The notes under the pieces are model-generated. The model was not told where the DNA came from. It saw nothing but the letters and a program-made list of their open reading frames with translations, and made no database searches. 64,000 nt of DNA from Lyophyllum atratum. Lineage: Eukaryota > Basidiomycota > Agaricomycetes > Agaricales > Lyophyllaceae. The stretch covers positions 310,001 through 374,000 of the forward strand of contig JACGCN010000012.1 of assembly GCA_014905825.1 (NCBI GenBank). Reading direction: 5' to 3'. This document shows positions 51,001-62,900 of this stretch, in pieces; position 1 is the first letter of the stretch; each line of letters starts with the position of its first letter. Made by a program: the position numbers and the translations under genes.

Positions 51001-52020
51001 GGATGAGAGAACGGGAATCAGAAGCTGAACAGCTCCGGGAGGAGATGAGCGACCTCAGGCGAGAGCACGCGCATGTCATCAGCGAGCAGACTAGGGCGCT
51101 GGAGGAGGTTTCAATGCGCGAGGGCGAGGCGCGGACCCAGATGGAGGCTCTGGTTCGTCGTCAGGCTACTGTGGACATCGACGCGAAGGTTTCGGCGGAT
51201 AAGATCAAAGCCCTGAAGGAGGAGCTGGAGCGTTCAAGGATAAAGATTCAGTCGTTGCGGCAGGAGAGCGCGGATAAGGAGGTAAAGGTCGTGCAGCTCG
51301 AGAAGCGGGTCCAGCAAAATAAAGAGGACCTTGAAGGCCTGAATACTGCCTTGGATTCGAAACAGCAGGAATTGCAGCTGGTACGTGTTGCTATTTTGAT
51401 TGTGTACTTACTCTTACGCGCGTCTCGCATCGTTCTAGATCAAACGAAACCTGGGAGTCCGAGGTACGGGAGGTTCCACTCCAGCACCTTCTCGCGTCGC
51501 CACCAATCGTCGCGACTCGACAATCTTCAACACCCCCGCTGTTCCTCGTCCTTCATCCGTCGCATCTGACACAGGTAGCACCGTCGGCAAAGATCGTAAT
51601 CGTACTGGTATTGAGACCCCAATATCCTCAGCCGCGAAGCTACCTGCATTGGGTAAAAGCACGCGTGTGAATGGATCTTCGACCATGGCCAGCGCATCTA
51701 AGCGGGTTGAAGGGTCTATGGGTCCCCCACCCGTGAAAACACGCCCTTCATTCGGCGGTGCCAGTAGCACACCAACCCCTGCGGCGCGTGGTCCTCCATC
51801 TTTTGGGCTCTCGCGATCGTCATCCACGAAGCCTGGGGCGCAACCTGCAGCTATGGCTCCCCCACGACGTGTGGCTTCGCTGGAACAGACCCCAGCGAAG
51901 TTAAAGTCCCTGCGCTCAGTACCAAATACGACTCCAGTCCCCAGCGTCTCTGAGCAAGAGGAGAAGGAAAACGTGGATATGAGCTCGAAGCGGAGGAGCA
52001 TGATCCCGACACCCGCTTGA
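48075..52020 (+). CDS. Long coiled-coil protein with two KEN boxes, unidentified
   Basis: About 1,240 residues. ATG 48075 (MWSKISNVLKPR) was preferred to the in-frame ATG 47937. An intron at about 48389-48442 leads to a disordered Ser/Pro-rich part with SVRSILRDPKTPGTGQNVRF, then from about 49780 to 51380 an almost unbroken coiled coil of Glu, Lys, Arg and Leu heptads. Intron 50772-50822 is 51 nt long and stop-free, so retention would keep frame. The intron at about 51380-51438 leads to a basic disordered tail ending at TGA 52018-52020. KEN triplets with nearby acidic residues (TPEKENVP near 49290, QEEKENVD near 51965) suggest APC/C-driven turnover. The shape fits a spindle-pole or microtubule-organising protein, but I cannot assign a family. 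Confidence 0.8.
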
Positions 52021-53028
52021 GCCTCATCTTTATAGGCTGTCTCAGGAAACATCCAGCCATCGATCCATGATATCTTGTTATTTTATACCCCTCACAGCAT
52101 GCACCCATAAGGACACACCTTGAAGTCGTTCCCAAGTATCTTTTTCTCCAGCCCTCTATTTTTCACTTGAATTTATTATCTTTGCTTTCGCTGTTTGCCA
52201 TATTGCTTTCCCCATGCTCTCCTACTATGAATGAAGTCCCAGACCGCATACTATATGTGAATCTCTGCAGTGGGCGTCGGACGATATTCAGCTTCCGCAG
52301 AATCTTCGCTTTCCCATATTGCCATGTTCAATACTCGTACATCCATGTCTTGCCATCGTCGTCAGAAAATACAATCCTGTTTGACATTCTACTTGCTGGC
52401 AGTAACTCGAGCGTCCCAATGGGCTTGTGTGATGGTACTACATCCACGACGATATGCAGCCATGCGTTATCACGCGATCTCGAAATTGGGCCAAAAGTGG
52501 ACTTATCTTAGGGGTTTTTCTTATCACATTCTTCTTGACAGAAAGTCACCGATATTAGGCGCAACCAAGACGGCTAAACTATCTTGACGTTGGCCATATT
52601 ACTGGACTTGGCCAGGCAATGAGACCCTCAAGCTGAAGACGTGAGGTGAGCCCGATACCTTAAGGGCCTGGTGCATAACTCAGAGAAGCAGACCTATCGA
52701 CGCCGCCTACACATGCTATCCAGGACTTGTGCCTGCTTGGCAGATATTTCACACGCGTCGCGTACCACCATCGCGTAGTCATCGCGTCCTGGCGAGCCTG
52801 GGCGATCACAAGATCATGATCTGATGTGGGCAACATTTTTACCGACCGTATGGCTTATCGAACGAATGGGAACCTGTACTCATCAACCACGCACAGGCCC
52901 TCTAATTCTTTCCAGTCACGTCAGTTGCTTGAGCGCTCACCCACGGGACTCCACTAGAAGTGACAGGTTGCTCCAATCCGGAGGTGCACTAGGACCAGGT
53001 TCTCTACTTGTTTGCTCTTCCTACAACG
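52021..53028. other. Intergenic, nothing recognised
   Basis: About 1 kb between the coiled-coil gene and the permease. Open frames at 52167-52587 are short and unlike any family. No RNA gene seen. Confidence 0.5.
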
Positions 53029-55750
53029 ATGGCTTCCACCAAGTCTACCCACTCGCTTAGCAGCGCCGACGACGATGACAGGGAGCTAGTGGCATTGGGG
53101 TACAAGCCCTCTTTTAAAAGGGAGTTCTCTAATCTGGCTACGGTACGTCGTAACCATTTCTGCGCTCCCTACTCTCAAGAATTAACTTTGCACACAGATC
53201 AGTTTCGCGTTCAGTATCATGGTGAGTTTTTTGCGCGTCTGGAGGTGTTAATACGGCTCACGGTCGTGGCTATAGGGCCTTTGCTCAAGTATTGCAACCA
53301 CTTTCAATACCCCTCTTCTCCTCGGCGGTCCAGCATCCGTAGGTTTCAGGTCGCTATCTCTATTTATCAAGCCCTAAACCTTTCTTTACAGGCGGTGTGG
53401 TGCTGGATTTTAGGGGCGTGTATGTGTTTTACCCTGGGTTCGAGCATAGCCGAGATTGTTAGCGCCTATCCCACTTGCGGTGGCTTGTAAGTGTCAACCT
53501 TGACTTGTACCTACCCCCCCGATCTGAGCTTTATCCCAGGTACACTGCGTCCGCACAATTAACCCCTAAGAAACATCGTGCCAAGGTAAATTCCCCTACA
53601 TCTTGATATAGATGGTTATTCAAATCTAAGCTATACAGGTTGGATGGGTGGTTGGGTGGCTGAACATTCTAGGTGCGACTTTCCTTGACTCTCTCAAACT
53701 CGTACCGATGGCTAACGTCCGTCCCCCTCTATAGGTCAAGTGGCTGGAGTCTCGTCAACTGAATTTGGTCTTGCCAATATGATTTGGGCTGCGGTTGTTA
53801 TTGGCAAGGTATGTTTTCCATTCTCCGAGCATCGTTCAGATAACTTACTCGTCCTGAATCAGGGTGGGAACTATGAAGTCACGCAAGGCAAAGTTGTAGG
53901 CTTGTTCGCTGCTCTCCTTGTGTTCCACGGCATCTTGGTAAATATCATTTCTGTTCAAAGATTCCTTGTTATAATGACGTCATCCCATCCCCAGAATTCC
54001 CTTACAACACGATCTCTTGCTCGGATGACAACTGGTTTTGTGTTCGTGAACCTGGGAGCAACATTTCGTACGCTTCTCACCCTTCGCATCCACTATACTT
54101 GTGGTCATCTCACTATCTAATAATGTCTAGTTATCATCATTGTCTTGCTTGCAACAACTCCTCGGTCTGAAATGCACCCCGCGAAATACGTGTTCGGGTC
54201 TGATGGTATTGTGAACCAAACCGGTGGATGGAACACAGGAATAGCGTTCCTGTTTGGACTGCTCAGCGTTCAGTGGACAGTGCGTAACTCATCTCCTCGA
54301 TGCGTCTAGGGTCTAAACTCATTCGCCTGTAGATGACAGTCAGTGAACCTTTATAAACTGCTCGTATATTCTATTCAAGTCCTACCTAGGACTATGATGC
54401 CACTGCTCATATCTCGTACGCTCCCCTTTTTCCAAGGCTTTCCAGGATCTAAGCCCATTACAGGGAAGAAGTACGCCGTGCGGCATATGCAGGTGCGTAG
54501 CTTTCGGCGATGGAAAAGATCCAAATCCTGACGAGCCAACGTCATCAGCGCCATCTGCAATTTTCATCGCTGGTATGGACACCCTTACCCTTGTTCACCC
54601 CACGTCGAGGAATGGTTACGAACATATATTATAGTTATCGGCACCGGTATCATTGGATGGCTGTTGAACATTGTTATGGTCTTGTGTTCAGGACCTCTGT
54701 ATGTGCTGTATCATTGCTATGGCGGCATTCCTTGCTGATCTGTCATATTCAGCGGGGACCTTCCTGGCCCATCAGGTTCCGCCTTCCTCCAAGTGATTAT
54801 TCTCGCCACAGAAAGATGACCTCGGAACTGACATGGCTCTAAGATCATGTACCTGCGTATGGGCAAAACTGGGGCCTTGATTCTCTGGGTGAGAGCTTCA
54901 ACGAAATATCCCAAAGTATCACCATCTTTACACTTCTTTAGACCTTTGTCTGCCTGACTGCATTCTTCGTCGTGCAAACAGCGCTCCAGGCGACCTCACG
55001 TACCGTCTACGCCTTTAGCCGTGATCATGGTGTGTACCATTTTATATCTCACCGAACTATCATATTAATACTCCATGTTTCGAGGTCTCCCCGATTGGGG
55101 TTTCTTTGGCCGAAACTCCAAGAAAACCATGACGCCAATCCGAGCTATCTGGCTGAGTACCATATTCAGCATCCTGCCCGGTTTGCTCGACCTTGCCAGT
55201 CCAATCGCGGCTAATGCCATTTTCTCCTTAACGGCGATGGCCTTGGACCTGAGCTACATCATCCCCATCTTTTTGCGACGTGTATTCCAAGACCATCCTG
55301 ACGTCATGTTCAAACCTGGTCCGTTCTACATGGGCGACGGGTTCATCGGAAAGGCCTGCAATTTCATCTGCATAACGTGGACGCTATTTATTGTCGTCAT
55401 TTTCTCGCTGCCCACTGTTCTGCCAGTGACCCCAAGTAACATGAACTATGCTTCGGTGGGTTTTCTTCCGCATCAACGTCTTCCCAACATTGACCTCCGG
55501 CCTACTTCAAGGTTATCACCGTAGGCGTTATGGTGCTCTCAGGGTACGTCCTCGTTAATCTCTTGTGACGGTGGCTGATTATTACCTCAATAGCGTATGG
55601 TACATGCTCGGAGCACGCAAACACTACGTCGGACCGCAGTCCAATCTGCACGAACGCGACACTTCCGTGGATGAGGTCATTGTCTCGTCCAGCGCAAATA
55701 ACCGCGGCCTCCCCACATATGACAGGAAAGATAGCAAAGGCCATGTTTGA
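53029..55750 (+). CDS. Amino-acid/GABA-type permease of the APC superfamily
   Basis: Twelve-helix transporter that imports amino acids, GABA or choline across plasma or vacuolar membrane with protons. ATG 53029 begins MASTKSTHSL; a hydrophilic N terminus leads to LGYKPSFKREFSNLATISFAFSIMG across the first intron. The family signature follows in short exons: SSIAEIVSAYPTCGGLY, VGWMGGWLNILGQVAG, and DYDATAHISEEVRRA. Later exons give TSRTVYAFSRDHG, LPDWGFF and TPIRAIW, typical of the BAT1/GABA permease branch. An exon of only six nucleotides (54333-54338, Met-Thr) joins in frame. I followed most of about 15 introns and found no disabling change. The stop is at 55748-55750. Substrate cannot be told from sequence. 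Confidence 0.9.
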
Positions 55751-56035
55751 AAACGGAAAATAAAAATTCGCGGCGAGACGTCAATGCTATGGTTAGCATC
55801 TCGCCATTTCCTGGATGGATTCAATTGTTCAACACATTGTATATCACCATGCATCATACCCATACTCTAGGGACCTGTTATTAGATGCTAGTAACCGACG
55901 GTATTGCCGTGTACTTAATCGCGACGTAGTTCAACATTATCTATCGTTGGTACTTATCCACCATCACATCGAGCTCAATTGGCCAGTGAAGCCCCTTGTC
56001 CATTCTGGATGAATGATCTCCAACGACATGAACAG
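55751..56035. other. Gap between permease and tRNA
   Basis: Less than 300 bp, AT-richer than the coding flanks, with nothing recognised. Probably the permease 3' UTR. Confidence 0.5.
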
Positions 56036-56134
56036 ACACTGATGGTGAAGTGGTTATCATGCTTGCCTTCCATGATCGCCATGTATGGCATGAGATTATA
56101 GCAAGCGGCAGGGGTTCGATTCCCCTTCAGTGTA
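56036..56134 (+). tRNA. tRNA-Gly (anticodon UCC), with intron
   Basis: Full cloverleaf: 7-bp acceptor stem ACACTGA/TCAGTGT, D arm GTGA-AGTGGTTA-TCAT, anticodon stem CTTGC/GCAAG, variable loop CGGC, T stem AGGGG/CCCCT with loop TTCGATT, discriminator A at 56134. The anticodon loop is CTTCCA plus A at 56100, anticodon TCC, interrupted one base 3' of the anticodon by a 27-nt intron (56073-56099), the standard place. The first pair is A-U, where G-C is usual for glycine tRNAs. The D-arm and loop sequence resembles yeast tRNA-Gly(UCC). Confidence 0.9.
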
Positions 56135-56155
56135 GAAGACTTAGGAGACGGATCG

Positions 56156-56161
56156 TTTTTT
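56156..56161 (+). terminator. RNA polymerase III terminator of the tRNA
   Basis: TTTTTT, 21 bp past the tRNA end, the usual pol III stop signal. Confidence 0.8.
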
Positions 56162-59100
56162 GTCTACTTTTCCGGATCATTTCCCCTCCTCCGAGGCTAT
56201 CCACCAACCATTACAACTTCACGGATGCAACTATCTACAGTACGACGCATCTGACGCTGAATCAGAGATAATCCTGCACCAGCACTTTCGGGCCCAGACC
56301 CGGGGTTAGAAGCAACCTACTGGTTCCGGAAAACTTTCTACACAGGCCTGCACCATGACCTGCACCGTGACCCTCAAAAGGAACGTTCAATGCATTGCGT
56401 TGACAACCTTCATACTTCACTGACTGACAGTGACATGGCTCCGCCCAGACCCCTGTCCTCCTTAATAGCAGTCTTTAGCAGCCTATAAGCAGCCCCGGAC
56501 CATCATCCTCCACTAGCCCAGACCCAAGCTCCCAAGCAACGACTACTCGATAAGAGCCGAGGAAATATCGCAGCGTTTTGACCTCGAAGGCATTCTCTGT
56601 TCTCGAATTGCACATTATCCTCGCTGCAGCTTACTGTGACCCTTATCGTGGGCCCGAATATGGGCTAGCAGAAGCTCTGTGCTGGCGGCTGGAGTGCGCA
56701 CGCAGCGTACTTGGCGTGGCAAGCACGAAAAATATTGATCCAATTGCATCACACCTATAGCTCGGACGAGGTTGCTTGTGCGACGAACCCGCGTTTCATC
56801 GGAGGCCATCATCTACGGGTCGAGTCTTGGGCTCTTCTCGACGCTTGTCTTGGCCACCGTTTATCTCCTTGTCCTCGTCATCTGTCTGGGCTCTTCAAAC
56901 TACTAATTTAGCGCGCCCTTGGCGCTGCTTGTTAATCGTCAGCCTCTTTCGGGAATGGAAAATCTGAATCGTGGCGTCTTCGAAGCTCGAGCCTATCGAT
57001 ACATCATCATCATGCTTCGAACATGGGCTTGGCCACTATCGTCAGCCGCTACCTCGGCCTCCGTCGCTCCCTTGGACTTGCTTCTCGCCATTCCACGTTT
57101 TGTGCTATCCAGGTAAATCGGGAGTCAGCTAAAGCCTTGAACGCCTTGGCCTACCTTGGCACGACGTGGGGCGGTGATCTTCGTGGTCGAAAGTTATACT
57201 TACTTGGACTGGAGTGGACAGGGGGGACGTGCTTGTGATTCCGCAGTGTGTAGCTGCGTGTACATCAACGACACGTAGGCCGACGCCGATGGGAGGCCGG
57301 GAAATACTTTCGGGAAGTCATTTCTCACAGCTCGTATCGAGCACACTCCATTCCACAAAGTTCTTGGTCACCGTTCTCATTCCCGGTTTATTGACCGCCG
57401 ATCGAGGTTGCGAGCAAGACCTATTTTAAGAACACCTCTTGGCGCCAACCCGTTCCCTCACCGTAAGTATCATAGGAGTGACACGTCCGGGTGGCACAAC
57501 TCTCTTCGGCTGCCCGTATACCGCAAAGATACTACAGTGGGAACCTCTTACCCGATATCACCAACTATTATATCGCATTCTCATCACCGTCCCCGATGAC
57601 GATTGACAAGCCATCTGCATTCCGAATCGCCGTACAGATCGCGCTCGCACCACCTTCATCTTGGCCTCTGGAGCTCCTGGGTACGGTGTGCGGACCCACC
57701 AACGAACATCGCTAATAGCACATTCGTCATTCCTAACCGTGTCTTCCCGATGCTGCACGCTCGTGGGATGCACTAGGGTCGTCCCATGCTTATCACAAAG
57801 CATCACAGACCCATCCACCTCCTGTCTCCGACGCCTGGGACCCGGACGTGGGTACGGGTGAAAATGTCGAGGTCTTCTTGCTTTGTTGCCTTGTATGTCG
57901 TGCTTCTACCAGCCGAGGCCAAGATGTATGGAGTGGAGATGATAGATACAATGCAGGGCAGTACTGATCATGATCTACCATGACATGGGGTTGGCACTGG
58001 CAGGTGGGCGCACAGACCACTTACACTCGGAGCCCGCACCGACTCGCTTGACGTCGACCAATGGCGCGTTTCTAGGGAGCGTAGTAAGTAACTATGTACA
58101 TGCACCACATTTTGATACATCGTGGTCGTGCGGTAGCCTCACGCATCAAGGACCCACGTACATACGTGGCATAGTAAATGTAGCAGTAGCGCCGCTCCTC
58201 CCTCAAACTGCATGGCTTCAGGATACTTACTACATACTAGTACATGTACGTGCCAACCAATGAGATATGTGGCAAAGTGGTGTCATATCCTAGGAAGTCA
58301 TGTTTTGTTCCTAGGAGCGATCGGAAGACCGATCATACCACCCGGGCCCTGGTTATATTTAGACACAACCTTGCACATTGCCCTGAACAAATTGCACCCT
58401 GATTCCTGATTCCTCTCCATTTGCAGCTACTTACTCTAAGGACGTACCACCTTACCGGTTTGGTGCGCTGGGCCATATAAGTGTTATATAGAGTTCCATG
58501 AAATCATAAATCAGTGATTTAATGGGTTCTCGAGCTGGTATCAGGCAGGGGAGCACCAGCGCGGTGGTGCGATTTCTGTGGGCCTGAAGGTCTGATTATA
58601 GGGTGGGCACGGGTCCTGGATCTAAGGGGAGATGGAATTTGGGAAGGGGCGACTGATGTGTGTGATCAGTGTGATTTCTAAAGATATCACCTTGTAGTCG
58701 AACTCGCGATTTGCAAATTCCAAACGCTCTGTTATTCCGGTTGTTGCGCTGCGACGTTCTCGAAGCTCGGGGTTGAAGAATGCACGGTTGACAGTGATGG
58801 GTGCTGGTGATGGAGAGGGGCACGAGGAGGCACGGACTCACAAGGGGGCGTTTAGGAGCCTCGAGGGGCGAGTCACCCGTGGGTCAGGGAGGGGATCTAT
58901 ATCTATCTACGCACACCGGGGTTTTGGGATTAGCGATGTCTGTCTGTTTGACGGTGTGTTTTTATAGATAGTTGTCTAGACATGCAGATGTCGTGAAAGT
59001 TGGGGTGCTAGTGACCAAAGGCCCTGTCACTCCAAATTTCGAGAAGGGAGATTCTATGGGTCCACCGAAATCCTCCGATGGAGCGACAGCGGCTAGACGT

Positions 59101-60894
59101 GTGCGCATGTCATGTACGGCATGCTATACAGATAAGCCACGAAGTAACCAGCAAATATAGTGAAGACACATAATTGCATTCTTCGTGTAGTGATTGTTGC
59201 CACTGATCATGGTGAGAAACGTCCTGTAGAACACGCCTGCCAGCGCACGGGCCAATATATCAAACCGCGTCGCGCGAGGCGAGCACGTTATCGTATATCC
59301 TTGCAGATCACCTGCGGGCACAGCAGGTGCGTGAGGTTTGGATGATTAATAATAACACCGCGTTCCGGCGCCTTGGATCTGGATGTGGAGCGCAGCTAGA
59401 CGCGCTGAACAGCATCAGCTGCCTCAGGTACCCATATGTGCTCGGTCGAGCCTCCCCTCACTCAAAGTAAGGCTCAGACAAGGCAACGGTAGCTAACGCT
59501 CCCGATGCATGGATGTGGATATCGCTGTGATATGGCTAGTACGAAATAGGACAGCGTCAAGTCCTAGGTATCACAGGATGAACCTGACCGCCATGACGCC
59601 AGCTCACATGTCCAGGACCAGAAGTTGGTTCGAAGATTCAAGGAGATGCAGGAGGGATAATATCAAATAAGAAATCACGAGATTTGCTTCCTTGAGCATA
59701 CCGCGTCGAGCGTTGTACGGCGCCGACGGAAGTCTGAATATCGAATTACATGAACGGAGGGATTTACGCTCCAGGAATGGGTGGAGGTGTACTTCGCACG
59801 TCGTGCATGTGTCGCGCAGGCTTCTGCCAAGGCGGAAGTGGGATCTTCGGAGCTGGGCTGGCCTGGGGACGTTATATGGTGAACGAGGAGATTTAGAGCG
59901 ATAGCGATCTGAGTTGCGATAGACCTATCCCATGACCGAGGAGTATATATCACATCAGCCAGACCCAATTAGGGCAAAGTAGTCTTAGCCAGTGGATCTG
60001 GTATGGGAATTGGGGGAGCTTCGCGGGAGAAGGAGTGCCTAGGAGAGACGATGCGTCGAAGACTCAGAGTGGGATGGCAGCTACAAGGGGTCACATGCTG
60101 GCATGTATTCAGGATGTGTTTCCTGCCTGCTTTATCGGTGTAACATCCTTTATCGAAGTGCTTCGAGCGTGGATGACGGAGGGACCCTCAAAGGAACGAC
60201 GGAGGATTGTGAGAGAGCCCGTGGGGACGGAAGCTTCACACATATAGCAGGTGCTGTTCTGCGCCACCGAGGGGAGATGTTTGGGGATGTTTTTGCGCAC
60301 CTTGTTTGCGGGAATTACGCCGGCAAGAGAGATCCAACGACACGTCGGGACTCGGAGTCGGTACATATGTCAAACGGGAATGCCAAACTGAGATGTTGAA
60401 CAAGGCTGAACATAAATGCGACACAAACGAGGCGCCTGAGGCCAGGACGCACGGTGGTTGGTTCTTCGTGCTTTGTGGTCTGTAGCGGCGAGACAAGGGG
60501 GTGATCCGATGTTACATACACCGCCTTTGGTGGCTTGTTCGAAACAGGAAGGGCGGGAATAAAGGCCAAGGGAAAGATCCTAGGGAAGCGGAGAAGGCAT
60601 GAGGTTCGAAGCGAAGAGCATGGCCAGGCGAGAAGGCTGCGAAGATGGATGGCCAAGGGGATGTTGGTGGCGGACGGCGATTGCGGACGGTACGCCGCCA
60701 GGCCGGTCAGAAAAAGAAAACAAAAGACCAAATAGCGATCAATAGAGCTAAATTATATCTTGGCCAGCCGCTCGGTGGTCTTTTATTTAACAACCCAGCT
60801 GCTCCCCGACCATGGCCATCCGCTGCTAACCCCAGCTCCCTGACCCCTGCGTCGTCCTCTGTGTGCTACAGCGCACCGATTATACCTCTCAGCC
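56162..60894. other. Long region without a supported gene
   Basis: 4.7 kb. A plus-strand hydrophobic stretch at about 56798-56906 (SEAIIYGSSLGLFSTLVLATVYLLVL) and frames around 57000-57240 and 57390-57715 suggest the remains of a multi-helix membrane protein, but stops break every model I tried. A possible retroelement primer-binding site lies at 58536-58544. From 59000 onward I see only short unrelated frames. Probably relics plus the promoter of the gene at 60895. Confidence 0.4.
58536..58544 (+). other. Possible LTR-retroelement primer-binding site
   Basis: TGGTATCAG matches the complement of the initiator tRNA-Met 3' end that many LTR elements use. It follows a stretch with a TATA-like site (58354-58360), but no LTR pair or polyprotein is visible, and nine bases can match by chance. 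Confidence 0.2.
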
Positions 60895-61713
60895 ATGTCT
60901 CCCCGCCCAATTCTCAAGCGGTCAGCCCCCGTCTGCAACGGTTCCCAGAACGCGGTCCACTTCCCGCCTTCCCCATCTCTCACAAGTCATACCTTCTCCG
61001 TCTACTCCTCCTCTGCATACGACCGCTCCCCCATTGTCGTATCTCCGAATTCCTGCGCACTGCCTGAACGCGGATGTCCGGGCCGAACCTATACACTCGA
61101 CGAGCAGTTGGGATCGCCGCCCTCGCCCTCTCCCAAACGAGGCCATCCATACGGCGGACGCGATCTACACCCGCGTGCCCTCGCATTCAACGCAGCTCGC
61201 CAGCAGCAGCAGTTCGAAGACGCTGAGCGTATAAGCTGTGCCTACTCCCTGCCCCCGCCCCTGATACCAGACCTCTCGTCTGAATCAGATGAGTCCGATG
61301 GATTCTCCAGCCCCGCTACTGAATCCTATACCCATACCACCCACCTCCATGGGCTTGCCATTCCCAAAGAGCGCTACTCCACCTACAACTCTTTTGACGT
61401 CGACCCCTACGCCAGCCCCGTCTCCCCCTCCGCCCTCTCCTTCCTCCCTCACGCGCCCTCTCCGCCCTCCCGCTCTCCTTATGCCCATGACATGTCTGTA
61501 TACGACGACCCTCAAATGACCAAGTACAAGCGTCGCCGGGAACGAAAGCACGATGCCTCTCGCGTGCCCGACCGGATACCAGACGCCCCCGAGAGTCCGG
61601 GCCAACGTACACCGACAAAAACGAGTTGCAAGATCTCCGCCTTGGGCAAATCCGTGCGTCATGCCGTATCTGCCTTTCGCGTTGAGGACGACGGATGTCT
61701 TGGGGGTTTCTAG
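60895..61713 (+). CDS. Disordered conserved-type protein, function unknown
   Basis: Single-exon frame of 272 residues, ATG 60895 to TAG 61711-61713. It opens MSPRPILKRS and VHFPPSPSLTSHTFSV, then SSAYDRSPIVVSPN, a pattern I associate with a common basidiomycete protein of unknown role (recollection). It is rich in Ser and Pro, with a basic patch (KYKRRRERKHD) near residue 215. No membrane helix or catalytic motif. Proline-directed phosphorylation sites are many. The leader is C/T-rich, supporting expression. The frame has no stop over 819 nt and codon use resembles the other genes, so I consider it real. Confidence 0.75.
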   Translation: MSPRPILKRSAPVCNGSQNAVHFPPSPSLTSHTFSVYSSSAYDRSPIVVSPNSCALPERGCPGRTYTLDEQLGSPPSPSPKRGHPYGGRDLHPRALAFNAARQQQQFEDAERISCAYSLPPPLIPDLSSESDESDGFSSPATESYTHTTHLHGLAIPKERYSTYNSFDVDPYASPVSPSALSFLPHAPSPPSRSPYAHDMSVYDDPQMTKYKRRRERKHDASRVPDRIPDAPESPGQRTPTKTSCKISALGKSVRHAVSAFRVEDDGCLGGF

Positions 61714-62900
61714 ACGCTTATCGCTCTAGACCCGTTCCATTGCCTGGCCACCTTCTACCCAACCCTTGTTTGCTCTGACATTGTCGCTTATTATTCCATC
61801 GTATAATACGGCGTAATTGTCCCATCCCTTTCCCTCATCCCCTCGATTATATCTATCTGTGACCGCCATGGACCCTTATCGTATTCCCTCATACCCCGTC
61901 CACGACCGCCACGAACCCTTCCGATCATCATTCCTCGTTCCCCACTGCATTCCATTCCATTCCGCACCCTTCATCACGTTCCAAGCACGCCTGTATCATC
62001 ACCACGCGTAGATCCCCTCCCGTCCCTATCATCCGAGTCATGGACGCTTTTTGTTAAGTATTCGTTCTTGGTGATACTGTATTCAATGATCGTTCCCGAT
62101 ACTTGCGCATCCGTCTTCATTAAGCTTGAGCTTGAATGACCACAGTCTGCTCGATAAACTTCAACCCTCGACATCCAAGCTTCAAACTTCCGAGTTAGGC
62201 TATCATGATAGCCGTGATAGGAACACTGCTTCTTCGTGGTGATTGACCTTTGATAGATCTCTAAACGACCTTTTGGCAGGCAGATAGGCAGCCTTTCGGA
62301 CGTCGTGTAAACCTCGGGACCTCGCGACATCATATGCTTTCGACGCCCCAAGTTTTCAAACTGCAACTGCTCCATGCTCCATGTAGTCTGCACGACCCGA
62401 GCCTCGATACGTGACTTCCGGTCATATGATATCTCCTGACCTTCAATTCCAACATCACTTCCAGTCACTTCTCATGATAGTTCGTTTGTTTCTATTCAAC
62501 CACTGACATCAGCCCTGCTAGTCGCATTTGGTCTAAGAGTCCCACTGAGGGACTCAAGTTGAAATTCGAACCACCGCGCCCGGCACACGGCGCCGGAAGC
62601 CCTGCTCTTATTCCCAAGGCGTTCAAGATTGTAGATCTTACACTTGATTGCCCAACGGCATGGCAGCGACGCTGATACGTTCTTGCCTGGTCACCTGGTC
62701 CCACGTCCAATCACGTCGTTCTTGTTCTCTGCGTGAACGTGCGTAGATGACAATCTGGCGATTGATTCGAATTCGAGCTCAGGCTTTTGATATCGCATAA
62801 CCTTCACGCTCGCATTCACCTGACCTGCCTCGAGGCAGGGGTCTAGACAGGCAGGATACGATGTCGTCATCCATCAGTGAGAGGGGTAGGCTGGGATAGG
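61714..62900. other. Intergenic, nothing recognised
   Basis: Pyrimidine-rich just after the preceding gene. It contains a 7-bp perfect hairpin at 62537-62555 (GAGTCCC, loop ACTGA, GGGACTC) and a minus-strand stretch nearby with a GGTTCGAAT box that fails to fold into a tRNA. Confidence 0.5.
62537..62555. repeat. Short inverted repeat
   Basis: GAGTCCC and GGGACTC around a 5-nt loop. No T-run follows on either strand. Role unknown. Confidence 0.5.

Noticed and set aside
62536..62715. Minus-strand stretch with GGTTCGAAT that looked like a Leu/Ser tRNA
   Set aside because: The bases around the T loop do not pair and no anticodon stem with a proper loop can be drawn.
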